NCBI RefSeq assembly: GCF_025791835.1
Contig: NZ_JAOXLP010000003.1
Location: 1-64,000, forward strand
Reading direction: 5' to 3'
DNA: 64,000 bases
Origin: Roseomonas xinghualingensis
GTDB lineage: Bacteria; Pseudomonadota; Alphaproteobacteria; Acetobacterales; Acetobacteraceae
The notes under the pieces: generated by a model
Database searches by the model: none
Told to the model about the DNA's origin: nothing
What the model saw: only the letters and a program-made list of their open reading frames with translations
Shown: positions 1-8,310 of the stretch, piece after piece
Position numbering within the stretch: position 1 is the stretch's first letter
Layout: every line of letters starts with the position of its first letter
Position numbers and translations under genes: made by a program

Positions 1-132
1 TACAACTTCGCCAAGCACCTCAAGGCGCTCCGATGGCGAACACCGTTCCAAGCCGTCTGTGACGCCTGGACCAAAGACACCACCATCTTCAAGATCAACC
101 CGCACCACCTCATCCCGGGACCAAACAGCTAG
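1..132 (+). CDS. IS481-family transposase, C-terminal end (cut by window edge)
   Basis: An open frame enters from the left edge and stops at a TAG after 43 codons. It reads YNFAKHLKALRWRTPFQ and ends INPHHLIPGPNS, which is the typical C-terminus of IS481-type DDE transposases (integrase-core rve fold). Only the tail is visible, so it cannot be told whether the element is intact or a remnant. I could not identify a terminal inverted repeat in the bases just after the stop. This is the only mobile-element trace seen in the window. The family call is fairly sure; the functional state is unknown. Confidence 0.85.
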   Translation, partial: YNFAKHLKALRWRTPFQAVCDAWTKDTTIFKINPHHLIPGPNS

Positions 133-245
133 GGCGGGGCATCCGGCCCTTTCAGGCAATGCAGAACGCGGCCCGGCTCGCCGCGCATCCTGGCAGGTTG
201 CCGGGATCACGGAGGCATTCCGGGCCGCCCATAGGGAGGGCAGGC

Positions 246-746
246 ATGGCTATCCGGGAGGAGCAAACCGGCTCGGCGGAGGACGGCATCCAGCCATGGG
301 CGGATCTTCCCTGCTCCGGCGGCTGCCGCACGCGCTTGCTGGAAGCGGTGATCGCGTCATTGGCGGTGGTCGCGCAGGCGGATGGGCGTGTCCACCCGGC
401 GGAGCGCATGGCGGTGCAATCGGTGCTGCGCCGCACCGGGCTGGTGCCGGAAGGCGGGGCAGGGGATGCGCTGGCGGAATTCGCGGATTGCGTCGCGGCT
501 CTCCAGGAGAGGCGGGTGCTGCCCGCTCATCTCCTCGCGCGGCGGATGAACTTCCTGGCCGGCGGGCCCTGGAGCGGCCTCCTGGTCGAGGCGGCGGAGG
601 AGGTCGCGGGGGCCGATGGCGCACTCTCCATGGCGGAGACGAGCGCATTGGAAGGTATCCGCCGGGCGGCGGGACTGATGCCACCTGTCCCGCCCCGCTC
701 GCAGGCAAAGAGGCCTGGTCCAGGGGAGCAGCGGACGGGCGCCTGA
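246..746 (+). CDS. TerB-like (tellurite-resistance-type) domain protein
   Basis: A 166-aa soluble, mostly helical protein. Two internal half-repeats are visible, each with an acidic loop: ADGRVHPAE at residues 45-53 and ADGALSMAE at about 123-131. This duplicated ADGxxxxxE pattern is characteristic of the TerB/TerB-like fold, whose acidic loops can bind divalent metal. The ATG at 246 was chosen because a purine-rich AGGGAGGGCAGG stretch lies just upstream; an in-frame ATG at 159 lacks one. No tellurite operon genes are nearby, so a role in tellurite resistance should not be assumed. TerB-like modules also occur as generic metal-sensing or membrane-stress domains. It lies between a transposase tail and alaS. 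Confidence 0.7.
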   Translation: MAIREEQTGSAEDGIQPWADLPCSGGCRTRLLEAVIASLAVVAQADGRVHPAERMAVQSVLRRTGLVPEGGAGDALAEFADCVAALQERRVLPAHLLARRMNFLAGGPWSGLLVEAAEEVAGADGALSMAETSALEGIRRAAGLMPPVPPRSQAKRPGPGEQRTGA

Positions 747-918
747 GGCAGCCCGCCAGGCACTGCCCCAGCCGGGCGGCGAGCTTTATTTTGGAGTGAA
801 ATGGAAATGAAAGAGTCAGGGACGGCAGCCCCGGCGTAGCTGCCACTCGACGTGACTTGGGGGGCGCGCTAAGGCACCGCACCATACCCTCGACACGAAG
901 AAGACGCCGCCCAGCCCG

Positions 919-3567
919 ATGACCAGCAGCAACGACGTCCGCGCCACCTTCCTGGATTACTTCGCCCGCAACGGACACTCCGTGGTGGAGAGCAGCCCGC
1001 TGGTGCCGCGCAACGACCCCACGTTGCTCTTCACCAACAGCGGCATGGTGCAGTTCAAGAACGTCTTCACCGGCCAGGAGCGGCGGCCCTATTCGCGCGC
1101 CACCACGGCGCAGAAATGCGTCCGCGCGGGCGGCAAGCACAACGACCTGGACAATGTCGGCTACACCGCCCGGCACCACACCTTCTTCGAGATGCTGGGG
1201 AACTTCTCCTTCGGCGACTACTTCAAGGAACAGGCGATCCTCCATGCCTGGACCCTGCTGACGAAGGACTTCGCCCTCGCCAAGGAGAAGCTGCTCGTCA
1301 CCGTCTATCACGAGGACGAGGAGGCGGCGGCCCTCTGGAAGAAGATCGCGGGGCTGCCGGAGGAGAAGATCATCCGGATCGCCACCTCCGACAATTTCTG
1401 GCGCATGGGCGATACCGGCCCCTGCGGCCCCTGCTCGGAGATCTTCTACGATCATGGCCCCTCCATCCCCGGCGGCCCTCCGGGCAGCCCGGATGAGGAT
1501 GGCGACCGGTTCATCGAGATCTGGAACCTGGTGTTCATGCAGTTCGAGGAGGGGCCGCCCGGCACGCGCCGGCCGCTGCCGCGCCCCTCGATCGACACGG
1601 GCATGGGGATGGAGCGCTTCACCGCCATCCTGCAGGGCGTCCATGACAATTACGATACGGACACCTTCCGCGCGCTCATCCTGGCCAGCGCCGAGGCCAC
1701 AGGCCAGGAGCCGGACGGCCCCTTCCGTGCGAGCCACCGCGTGGTGGCGGACCATCTCCGCTCGGGCGCCTTCCTGATCGCCGAGGGCGTGCTGCCCTCC
1801 AATGAGGGCCGCGGCTATGTGCTGCGCCGCATCCTGCGCCGCGCCATGCGCCACGCCCATATGATGGGCGCTCGGGACCCGCTGCTGCCGCGGCTGGTGC
1901 CGGTGCTGATCCGCCAGATGGGCGCTGCCTACCCGGAGCTGGTCCGGGCCGAGGCCCTGATCACCGAGACGCTGCGCCTGGAGGAGACACGCTTCCGCCA
2001 CCTGCTGGAGCGCGGGTTGGGCCTGCTGGCCGAGGAGACGGCAAAGCTGGGCGAGGGCCAGCCCCTGCCGGGTGACGTGGCCTTCCGCCTCTACGACACT
2101 TTCGGCTTCCCGCTGGACCTGACCCAGGATGCGCTGCGCACCGAGGGCCGCCCGGTGGACACGGCGGGCTTCGAGACGGCCATGGCCGAGCAGCGCAAGC
2201 GCGCCCGCGCCGCATGGTCCGGTTCGGGCGAGGCCGCGACCGAGACGCTCTGGTTCGACCTGAAGGAAAAGCTGGGCACCGGAACCGAGTTCCAGGGCTA
2301 CAATACCGAGCGGGCCGAGGCCTCGATCGTCGCGATCGTGGCCAATGGCGCCGAGGTGGAGAGCGCCCCGGCCGGCACCGAGGTGGCCGTGGTGCTGAAC
2401 CAGACGCCCTTCTATGCCGAGAGCGGCGGCCAGGTGGGCGATTCCGGCACCATCACCGGCCCCGCCGGGCTGAAGATCGCCGTGCGCGACACGCAGAAGA
2501 AGCTGGGCCTCTTCGTGCATCTCGGCACGGTGGAGGAGGGCACCGCCAGGAAGGATACGGCCGTGCTGGCCGAGGTGGACCATGCCCGCCGTGGCGCCAT
2601 CCGCGCCCATCACTCGGCCACCCACTTGCTGCATGAGGCGCTGCGCCGCCGCCTGGGCACGCATGTGGCCCAGAAGGGCAGCCTGAACGCGCCCGACCGC
2701 CTGCGCTTCGACGTCTCCCAGCCCACCCCGATGTCCGCCGAGGACCTCGCCTGGGTGGAAGGCGAGGTGAATTCCCGCATCCGCGAGAATGCCGAGGTGG
2801 TGACCCGCCTGATGACGCCGGATGAGGCTGTGAAGGCCGGCGCCATGGCGCTGTTCGGCGAGAAGTATGGCGACGAGGTCCGCGTCGTCGGCATGGGCTA
2901 CGACCCCGATGCCACCGAGCGCCACGGCGTCTACAGCCTGGAGCTTTGCGGCGGCACGCATGTCGGCCGCACGGGCGATATCGGCTTGTTCAAGATCGTC
3001 GGCGAAAGCGCCGTGGCCGCCGGCGTGCGCCGCGTGGAGGCGGTGACGGGCGGGGCCGCCCTGGAGTTGATCGAGGAATCCGAGCGGACCCTGCGCGAGG
3101 CCGCCGCCACGCTGAAGGCCCCGCCCGCCGAGGTGCCGGCCCGCGTGGCCGCCCTGCTGGAGGAGCGGCGCAAGATGGAGCGCGAACTGGCGGATCTGCG
3201 CCGCAAGCTGGCGACCGGCGGCGCGGCTTCCGAGGTGGAGGAGGTCTCCGGCCTCCGCGTCGCGCTGCGCGACCTGGGCGAGGTGCCGGCCCGCGACCTG
3301 AAGGGACTGGCCGAGGCCATTCTGAAGGGCGGCACGGCGGATGTGGTCGGGCTCGTTTCCTCCGCCGAGGGGAAGGCCAGCATCGTGGTCGCGGTGGGCG
3401 AGGCGGCAAAGGGCAAGGCGGATGCCGTGTCCCTGGTGCGCGCGGCTTCTGCGGCGGTCGGCGGCAAGGGCGGCGGTGGCCGGCCGGACATGGCCCAGGC
3501 AGGCGGGCCGGAAGGTGGGAAGTCGGCGGAGGCGCTGGCGGCGATCCGCGGAGCCCTGGCGGCCTGA
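919..3567 (+). CDS. alaS: alanyl-tRNA synthetase
   Basis: This 882-aa protein charges tRNA-Ala with alanine and hydrolyses mischarged Ser/Gly-tRNA-Ala in the cytoplasm. The order is the full bacterial one: class II aminoacylation core ([16 protein letters not shown] near residues 35-50, then the [14 protein letters not shown] helix), the tRNA-recognition region, the editing domain with zinc ligands H565-x3-H569 and C677-x3-H681 (CGGTH), and a C-terminal DHHA1 domain with [13 protein letters not shown] near the end. The length matches the family. In many alphaproteobacteria alaS sits in a recA-alaS-icd order. Here recA is not adjacent and icd is 47 kb away. A GC-rich hairpin lies just after the stop. 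Confidence 0.98.
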   Translation: MTSSNDVRATFLDYFARNGHSVVESSPLVPRNDPTLLFTNSGMVQFKNVFTGQERRPYSRATTAQKCVRAGGKHNDLDNVGYTARHHTFFEMLGNFSFGDYFKEQAILHAWTLLTKDFALAKEKLLVTVYHEDEEAAALWKKIAGLPEEKIIRIATSDNFWRMGDTGPCGPCSEIFYDHGPSIPGGPPGSPDEDGDRFIEIWNLVFMQFEEGPPGTRRPLPRPSIDTGMGMERFTAILQGVHDNYDTDTFRALILASAEATGQEPDGPFRASHRVVADHLRSGAFLIAEGVLPSNEGRGYVLRRILRRAMRHAHMMGARDPLLPRLVPVLIRQMGAAYPELVRAEALITETLRLEETRFRHLLERGLGLLAEETAKLGEGQPLPGDVAFRLYDTFGFPLDLTQDALRTEGRPVDTAGFETAMAEQRKRARAAWSGSGEAATETLWFDLKEKLGTGTEFQGYNTERAEASIVAIVANGAEVESAPAGTEVAVVLNQTPFYAESGGQVGDSGTITGPAGLKIAVRDTQKKLGLFVHLGTVEEGTARKDTAVLAEVDHARRGAIRAHHSATHLLHEALRRRLGTHVAQKGSLNAPDRLRFDVSQPTPMSAEDLAWVEGEVNSRIRENAEVVTRLMTPDEAVKAGAMALFGEKYGDEVRVVGMGYDPDATERHGVYSLELCGGTHVGRTGDIGLFKIVGESAVAAGVRRVEAVTGGAALELIEESERTLREAAATLKAPPAEVPARVAALLEERRKMERELADLRRKLATGGAASEVEEVSGLRVALRDLGEVPARDLKGLAEAILKGGTADVVGLVSSAEGKASIVVAVGEAAKGKADAVSLVRAASAAVGGKGGGGRPDMAQAGGPEGGKSAEALAAIRGALAA

Positions 3568-3573
3568 ATGGCT

Positions 3574-3594
3574 CCGGGAGGCCCTGCCTCCCGG
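3574..3594. terminator. hairpin after alaS, terminator-like
   Basis: Perfect 8-bp arms CCGGGAGG and CCTCCCGG with a 5-base loop, 6 bases after the alaS stop. There is no U-tract, so termination would have to be of the weak or Rho-assisted kind. Confidence 0.45.
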
Positions 3595-3697
3595 GCTCAC
3601 AGGTGGTTTCCACAGGGAACACAGGCGTTGCGGGCAGGCGGGTATCCGCCTGGCTGGAACTTCAGGTCACGATACGCGCCCTGATAGAACGCGGAAG

Positions 3698-3716
3698 CCA
3701 GGGGCGGAGCCCCTGG
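3698..3716. repeat. REP-like palindrome
   Basis: Perfect inverted repeat CCAGGGGC / GGA / GCCCCTGG, 8-bp arms and a 3-base loop, in the gap between alaS and the convergent 65-aa ORF. Palindromes with an AGGGGC...GCCCCT core look like dispersed intergenic elements, but no second copy was found in this window. Confidence 0.4.
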
Positions 3717-3723
3717 GGCCGCA

Positions 3724-3921
3724 TCAGCCTACGGTTTCCGGGCGGAGGGGACCGGAGGCCTGCTTGGCCAATCCGCGCACCACCTGGGCCAGTGCGTCCT
3801 CTAGCTGCCGGAGCAGATTTGATGCCTCGGCGGTGTCAAATTCCGAAACGACGACCTGATCCGGCATGTCATGGACCAGGACGACACGGCCAGCGATGGC
3901 TTGGGCTCTGAACGTGCTCAT
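3724..3921 (-). CDS. small hypothetical protein, 65 aa
   Basis: I do not recognise a family. The protein is hydrophilic and balanced in composition, with an N-terminal beta-like stretch (AGRVVLVHDMPDQVVVSEF) and a C-terminal helix rich in Leu and Ala. It has no signal peptide, membrane segment or Cys. The ATG at 3921 lies 30 bases from an ATCAC-N6-GTGAT palindrome and is divergent from the catalase-like gene. No clear Shine-Dalgarno sequence is visible. It looks more protein-like than shadow frames of this size, but its reality rests on composition alone. Confidence 0.5.
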   Translation of the reverse strand: MSTFRAQAIAGRVVLVHDMPDQVVVSEFDTAEASNLLRQLEDALAQVVRGLAKQASGPLRPETVG

Positions 3922-3951
3922 GCGGCGACTTTAGCGCCGCTGCCCCGCTTT

Positions 3952-3967
3952 ATCACAGTCACGTGAT
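3952..3967. promoter_or_regulatory. inverted repeat, possible operator
   Basis: ATCAC-AGTCAC-GTGAT, 5-bp perfect arms, sits between the divergent 65-aa gene and the catalase-like gene. Its AT-containing arms stand out in this GC-rich background. The cognate regulator is unknown. Confidence 0.35.
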
Positions 3968-4017
3968 GTTTCTGGGTGTCACGTTTCCGCACTGCCACAG
4001 GCCCACCGCAGGGTCTG

Positions 4018-4045
4018 GCAACGCTCGTTTCGCGCGGGACGTTAA
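4018..4045 (+). promoter_or_regulatory. putative ECF/general-stress-type promoter of the catalase-ydeP operon
   Basis: G-GCAAC (4018-4022), a 17-base spacer, then CGTTAA (4040-4045), 26 bases before the chosen ATG at 4071. The alphaproteobacterial general stress sigma factor EcfG recognises GGAAC-N16/17-CGTT, so this is one mismatch in the -35. The same GGCAAC/CGTT pair occurs at 60240 upstream of the DUF2382 stress genes. Confidence 0.45.
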
Positions 4046-4070
4046 CCTCCCCATGGCAGGAGGCCCGCGC

Positions 4071-5165
4071 ATGAGCGTTCGTCCGATCCCCTATGACACT
4101 GCCTTCGAGCAGCTGGAGCCGGGGGAGGCGGAGACAGCCCAGGACATGGCAGAAATGCTGCGGGGCATCGCGGAGACGACCTTCCGGGATTACGGATATC
4201 CTGTCCGCAGCCTGCACGCGAAGAGCCACGGGCTGCTCAGGGGCGAGTTGCGGGTCACAGGTGGCTTCGCGCCGGCCTATGCGCAGGGACTTTTCGCCAG
4301 GCCAGGGCGCTACCCGGTGGTGCTGCGCTTCTCCACCAATCCGGGGGACCTGCTGGACGACAGCATCTCGGTGCCGCGCGGGCTGGCGCTGAAGGTGGTG
4401 GGGGTGGAAGGCGAGCGGTTGCCGGGGTCCGAAGGGCAGGCAACGCAGGATTTCGTCCTGGTCAACTCACCCGCCTTCGCGGTGCCGAAGGCGAAGGACT
4501 TCCTCACCCCGTTGAAGCTCCTGGCGAAGACGACCGATATTCCGCAGGGCTACAAGAAAGTGGCCTCCACCATGCTGCGCGGCGCGGAGGCGGCGCTGGA
4601 GGCTGTGGGTGGTGGCAGCCCGACGCTGAAGACCCTGGGCGGCCATCCGAACACGCATATCCTGGGCGAGACCTTCTACAGCGCCACGCCATTCCTTCAC
4701 GGCCCCTATATGGCGAAGTACTCTGTTGCTCCGGCGACGACGATGCTGAAGGCGCTGACGGGCCGGAAGGTGGATGTGGCCAGGCGACCGGATGCGCTGC
4801 GCGAGGAGGTGATGGCCTTCTTTGCATCCCAGCAGGGCGAGTGGGACCTGCGGGTGCAGCTTTGCACCGATATCGAGCGGATGCCGGTCGAGGATGCCTC
4901 GGTGGAGTGGCCGGAGGAGATGAGTCCCTATGTTTCTGTGGGCCGCATCATTGTTCCTCCGCAGCCTTCCTGGGACGAGGAGCGTTCGAAGGCAGTGGAC
5001 CTCGGCATGTCCTTCAGCCCCTGGCATGGGCTGGCGGCACATCGGCCTCTCGGCTCGATCAACCGGGTTCGGAAGCCGGCTTACATGATGTCCTCGCGCT
5101 TCCGGGCTGAGCATTCAGGCTGCCCGATGCGTGAGCCCGGTCGGGGGGAAGAGGTGCCGATCTGA
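4071..5165 (+). CDS. catalase-family (SrpA-like) heme protein
   Basis: A 364-aa protein of the short catalase-related family, lacking the long N- and C-terminal parts of classical catalases. Visible catalase-core marks are HAKSHGLLRGEL (H53 is the likely distal haem His), VVLRFSTNPGD, RGLALKVVGVEG and DFVLVNSPAF. The C-terminal basic RVRKPAYMMSSRFR region is typical of the subfamily. Members bind haem and act as catalase or peroxidase, often with weak activity. The start at 4071 has AGGAGG 7 bases upstream; longer in-frame starts at 4053 and 3963 do not. The YdeP-like gene follows after 14 bases and is surely co-transcribed. There is no signal peptide. Confidence 0.85.
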   Translation: MSVRPIPYDTAFEQLEPGEAETAQDMAEMLRGIAETTFRDYGYPVRSLHAKSHGLLRGELRVTGGFAPAYAQGLFARPGRYPVVLRFSTNPGDLLDDSISVPRGLALKVVGVEGERLPGSEGQATQDFVLVNSPAFAVPKAKDFLTPLKLLAKTTDIPQGYKKVASTMLRGAEAALEAVGGGSPTLKTLGGHPNTHILGETFYSATPFLHGPYMAKYSVAPATTMLKALTGRKVDVARRPDALREEVMAFFASQQGEWDLRVQLCTDIERMPVEDASVEWPEEMSPYVSVGRIIVPPQPSWDEERSKAVDLGMSFSPWHGLAAHRPLGSINRVRKPAYMMSSRFRAEHSGCPMREPGRGEEVPI

Positions 5166-5179
5166 ACAGGAGAGCCGCC

Positions 5180-7492
5180 ATGACGGAGCAGGTGAGCACC
5201 AAGCCCTATGACGGGCCGGCAGGCGGGTGGGGTTCCCTCCGCTCCGTCGAGACACGGCTGCTGCGGGAGGAGCGGATCGCGACCGGGAACGCGGTCCTGC
5301 TGCGGCAGAACAAGCCGGACGGTTATTCCTGCGTCTCCTGCTCCTGGGCGAAACCTCGTGAGCCGCACCCCTTCGAATATTGCGAGAATGGCGCGAAGGC
5401 GACGGCCTGGGAGATCACGCGCAGGCACCTGCCGCTCGAATTCTTTGAGACGCATACGACCAGCGAGTTGCGCAACTGGCCAGACCATGACCTGGAAGCG
5501 GCGGGGCGGTTGACGCATCCGATGCGGCTGGATCGCGCGCGGGATCGCTGGATTCCGGTTTCCTGGTCGGATGCCTTCCGTGAGATCGGCGCCGAGCTGC
5601 GCGGGATGGATCCGAAGCGGACGGTCTTCTACGCCTCGGGGCGCGCCTCCCTCGAGACATCCTACATGTATGCACTTTTCGCGCGGCTCTATGGGCACAA
5701 CAACCTGCCCGACAGCTCGAACATGTGCCACGAGAGCACATCGGTGGCGCTGCCGCAGGCGATCGGGGTGCCGGTGGGAACCGTGACGCTGGACGATTTC
5801 CATGTCACCGGCTGCATCCTCTCCTTCGGGCAGAATGTTGGGACGAATTCACCCCGTATGCTGCATCCGCTGCAGGAGGCTTCGCGGCGGGGCGTGCCCA
5901 TCATCACCTTCAATCCGCTGAAGGAGCGCGGCTGGGAGCGCTTCACCAATCCCCAGGCGCCGATGGAGATGCTGACGGGGCAGGAGACGCGGATCTCCTC
6001 GCAATACCACCAGCTGCGCGCGGGCGGCGACATCGCGGCGGTCGCCGGGATCTGCAAGGCGCTGATCGAGGCGGATGATACCGCCATGGCGGCTGGGCGG
6101 CGCCCGCTGCTGGATCATGCCTTCATCCGGCAGCACACCCATGGCTTCGACTCCTTCGCCGCCTGGTGCCGCGCGCAGGATTGGACGGAACTGGAGAAGT
6201 GGTCGGGCCTGACACGGCAGGCGATGCTGGATACGGCCAGCGTCTATGGCGCAGCGCCCTCGGCCATGGCGGTCTATGGAATGGGGCTGACGCAGCACAA
6301 GAAGGGCGTCGAGAGCGTCCGCATGCTGGTGAACCTGCTGCTGCTGCGCGGGAATATCGGCAAGCCGGGGGCGGGCATCCTGCCGGTGCGCGGACATTCG
6401 AACGTGCAGGGGCAGCGCACCGTCGGCATCACGGAGAAGCCGGAGCTGGTGCCGATGGATCGGCTGGCGGATCTGTATGGCTTCGAGCCGCCGCGCGAGA
6501 CCGGGATGAACACGGTGGAAGCCTGCGAGGCGATCCTGGAAGGGCACGTGCAGGCCTTCCTGGGGCTGGGCGGCAACTTCATCCGTGCGGTGCCGGAGAC
6601 GGAGCGAATGGAGGCGGCCTGGCCGCGTATCCGGCTGACGGTGCAGGTGGCAACCAAGCTGAACCGGAACCACCTTATCAACGGGGAGGTGGCCTATCTG
6701 CTGCCCTGCCTCGGGCGGATCGAGGAGGATGTGCAGGCGACCGGCCCGCAGGCGGTGAGCTGCGAGGACACGATGACGAGCATCCATGCCTCGCTCGGCA
6801 AGGTGACGCCCGCCTCGCCCGACCTGCTCTCGGAACCCGCCATCGTGGCCGGAATCGCGGAGGCGACGCTACCGCCCAATCCCAGTGTACCCTGGAGCGA
6901 GTGGGTGGCCGATTACGCGCGCATCCGCGATGCGATCGAGGCGACCTACCCGGATATCTTCAAGGACTACAACAGGCGGATGCATGAGCCGGGTGGCTTC
7001 CTGCGTCCGCTGGCGGCCAGGAAGCGCGAATGGAAGACGGAGACGGGCAAGGCGAATTTCCTTATCCCGTCCGGTTTCCGCGCCGACCTGGCAACGGAGC
7101 TGGATGATCCGGATATCCTGCAGCTCGTCACGCTGCGATCCAACGACCAGTTCAACACGACGATCTATGGCTATGATGACCGCTTCCGCGGGATCAACGG
7201 CACTCGGAAGGTCGTGATGATGAACCGCGCCGATGCGGGGCGCTTCGGGCTGGACGACGGCGACATGGTGTCGCTGACGACAGCGGTCGAGGAGAACATG
7301 CCCCGGCGTGTGGAGGGGCTGCGGGTGGTGATCTACGACATCCCGAATGGCGCCATCGCCGCCTACTACCCCGAGTGCAATCCGCTGATCCCGCTCTGGC
7401 ACCATGCGGAGGGCAGCAAGGTTCCGGCGGCCAAGGCGGTGCCGGTCAGGATCAGGAAGATGTCGATGGCGGAGGCGTGGGCCGCGTCATAG
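5180..7492 (+). CDS. FdhF/YdeP-family molybdopterin oxidoreductase
   Basis: A 770-aa protein of the formate-dehydrogenase-H-like/YdeP family, which carries bis-MGD molybdenum. Its substrate is not established; E. coli YdeP is linked to acid resistance. An N-terminal CVSC (C51, C54) and CENG (C68) give three Cys of an iron-sulfur site, as in YdeP-like proteins; a fourth ligand is not evident. MGD-binding blocks follow (SFGQNVGTNSPRMLHP; RGNIGKPGAGILPVRGHSNVQG), with a C-terminal molybdopterin dinucleotide domain (VTLRSNDQFNTTIYGY). There is no Tat signal, so it is cytoplasmic. It starts 14 bases after the catalase-like gene with an AGGAGA site, and overlaps the convergent anbu gene by 6 bases. 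Pairing with a haem catalase suggests a stress role (inference). Confidence 0.88.
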   Translation: MTEQVSTKPYDGPAGGWGSLRSVETRLLREERIATGNAVLLRQNKPDGYSCVSCSWAKPREPHPFEYCENGAKATAWEITRRHLPLEFFETHTTSELRNWPDHDLEAAGRLTHPMRLDRARDRWIPVSWSDAFREIGAELRGMDPKRTVFYASGRASLETSYMYALFARLYGHNNLPDSSNMCHESTSVALPQAIGVPVGTVTLDDFHVTGCILSFGQNVGTNSPRMLHPLQEASRRGVPIITFNPLKERGWERFTNPQAPMEMLTGQETRISSQYHQLRAGGDIAAVAGICKALIEADDTAMAAGRRPLLDHAFIRQHTHGFDSFAAWCRAQDWTELEKWSGLTRQAMLDTASVYGAAPSAMAVYGMGLTQHKKGVESVRMLVNLLLLRGNIGKPGAGILPVRGHSNVQGQRTVGITEKPELVPMDRLADLYGFEPPRETGMNTVEACEAILEGHVQAFLGLGGNFIRAVPETERMEAAWPRIRLTVQVATKLNRNHLINGEVAYLLPCLGRIEEDVQATGPQAVSCEDTMTSIHASLGKVTPASPDLLSEPAIVAGIAEATLPPNPSVPWSEWVADYARIRDAIEATYPDIFKDYNRRMHEPGGFLRPLAARKREWKTETGKANFLIPSGFRADLATELDDPDILQLVTLRSNDQFNTTIYGYDDRFRGINGTRKVVMMNRADAGRFGLDDGDMVSLTTAVEENMPRRVEGLRVVIYDIPNGAIAAYYPECNPLIPLWHHAEGSKVPAAKAVPVRIRKMSMAEAWAAS

Positions 7493-8218
7493 CCATTCGG
7501 GCGGTGGCAGGTCCCGGAAGGTCTGGCGCAGCCGGCTGGACCAGCCATCGCGCAGCACCGAGAAATACGGGTCGTCGCCGCCGATCCGCCGCACCTCCGG
7601 CATCTCCAGGGAATCCGCGCGATAGATCCAGAGGTCCAGCGGCAGGCCGACGGAGAGGTTGGTGCGGATGGTGTCGTCCATGCTGACCAGCACGAGCTTC
7701 ACGCCATCCACCGGCGGCGTGTCATGCGTCAGCACGCGGGTGATGATGGGCTTGCCGTATTTGTGCTCGCCGATCTGAAGGAAGGGCGTATCGGGCGTCG
7801 CCTCGATGAAGTTGCCGGCGGCATAGACGAGGAAGAGCCGGTGCGGGCCGCCCCTGATCTGCCCACCCAGCAGGAAGGAGGCGGAGAAGGAGAGGCCCTG
7901 CGCCTTCAGTGCCGGCCCATCCGCGGCATAGACGGCGCGGATGGCGGCACCCACCAGCTGGGCGGCGCGGAAGGGGCTGGCGACGCTGTTGAGGGTGTGG
8001 CTTTCGCCATCCAGCACCACGCCTTCCTGCAGCCGGTTCCAGACGGCCTGGGTGATGCCGAGATTGCCGGCGGAAAGGAGGCAGAAGGCGCGTTCCCCCG
8101 GCATGCCGGCCGTGTAGAGCTTGGAGAAGGTGGAGACATTGTCCACGCCCGCATTGGTGCGCGTGTCGCCGAGCATCACCAGCCCGTCCCGCAAGAAGAG
8201 TCCAACGCAATAGGTCAT
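7487..8218 (-). CDS. Anbu (ancestral beta subunit) proteasome-like peptidase
   Basis: A 243-aa Ntn-hydrolase-fold protein of the Anbu/bacterial proteasome homologue family. The start MTYCVGLFLRDGLVMLGDTR leaves Thr as residue 1 after Met removal. Counting from that Thr, D17 (GDTRTNAG) and K32 match the Thr-Asp-Lys triad of proteasome beta subunits. Anbu assembles into helical or ring oligomers; proteolysis has been hard to demonstrate. It lies 92 bases after the alpha-E gene in the order ATP-grasp, alpha-E, anbu. This is the standard gene neighbourhood of Anbu, but the usual transglutaminase-like gene is absent here. Confidence 0.92.
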   Translation of the reverse strand: MTYCVGLFLRDGLVMLGDTRTNAGVDNVSTFSKLYTAGMPGERAFCLLSAGNLGITQAVWNRLQEGVVLDGESHTLNSVASPFRAAQLVGAAIRAVYAADGPALKAQGLSFSASFLLGGQIRGGPHRLFLVYAAGNFIEATPDTPFLQIGEHKYGKPIITRVLTHDTPPVDGVKLVLVSMDDTIRTNLSVGLPLDLWIYRADSLEMPEVRRIGGDDPYFSVLRDGWSSRLRQTFRDLPPPEWL

Positions 8219-8310
8219 CGATCCGGAGGCTCCCGCCGGTAGCGGGAGGGGAACCCGCCCGGCGCGCCGCAGTTGCCCCGGGCAGGGCGGCTATGTGCCG
8301 GGCGGCAAGC

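Noticed and set aside
1..746. A genomic island or prophage boundary at the left edge
   Set aside because: Only a transposase tail is visible. No integrase, att repeat, tRNA or composition shift supports an island.
246..746. A tellurite-resistance locus
   Set aside because: Only one TerB-like domain is present. terA, terC, terD and terZ-like genes are absent.
747..918. Possible T-box, riboswitch or tRNA before alaS
   Set aside because: No acceptor-stem/T-loop pattern, no T-box sequence and no terminator-antiterminator pair could be recognised in the 172-base gap.
250..3600. A 1116-codon open frame on the minus strand opposite alaS, and similar very long antisense frames opposite glnE, AsmA-like, prfC and others
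   Set aside because: These are shadows produced by strong GC3 bias. Their products are His/Arg/Gly/Ala-rich with no domain, and the opposite strand encodes recognised proteins.
3918..4229. 103-codon minus-strand frame over the catalase promoter and start
   Set aside because: It covers the palindrome, the putative promoter and the first codons of a recognised gene. Its composition is not protein-like.
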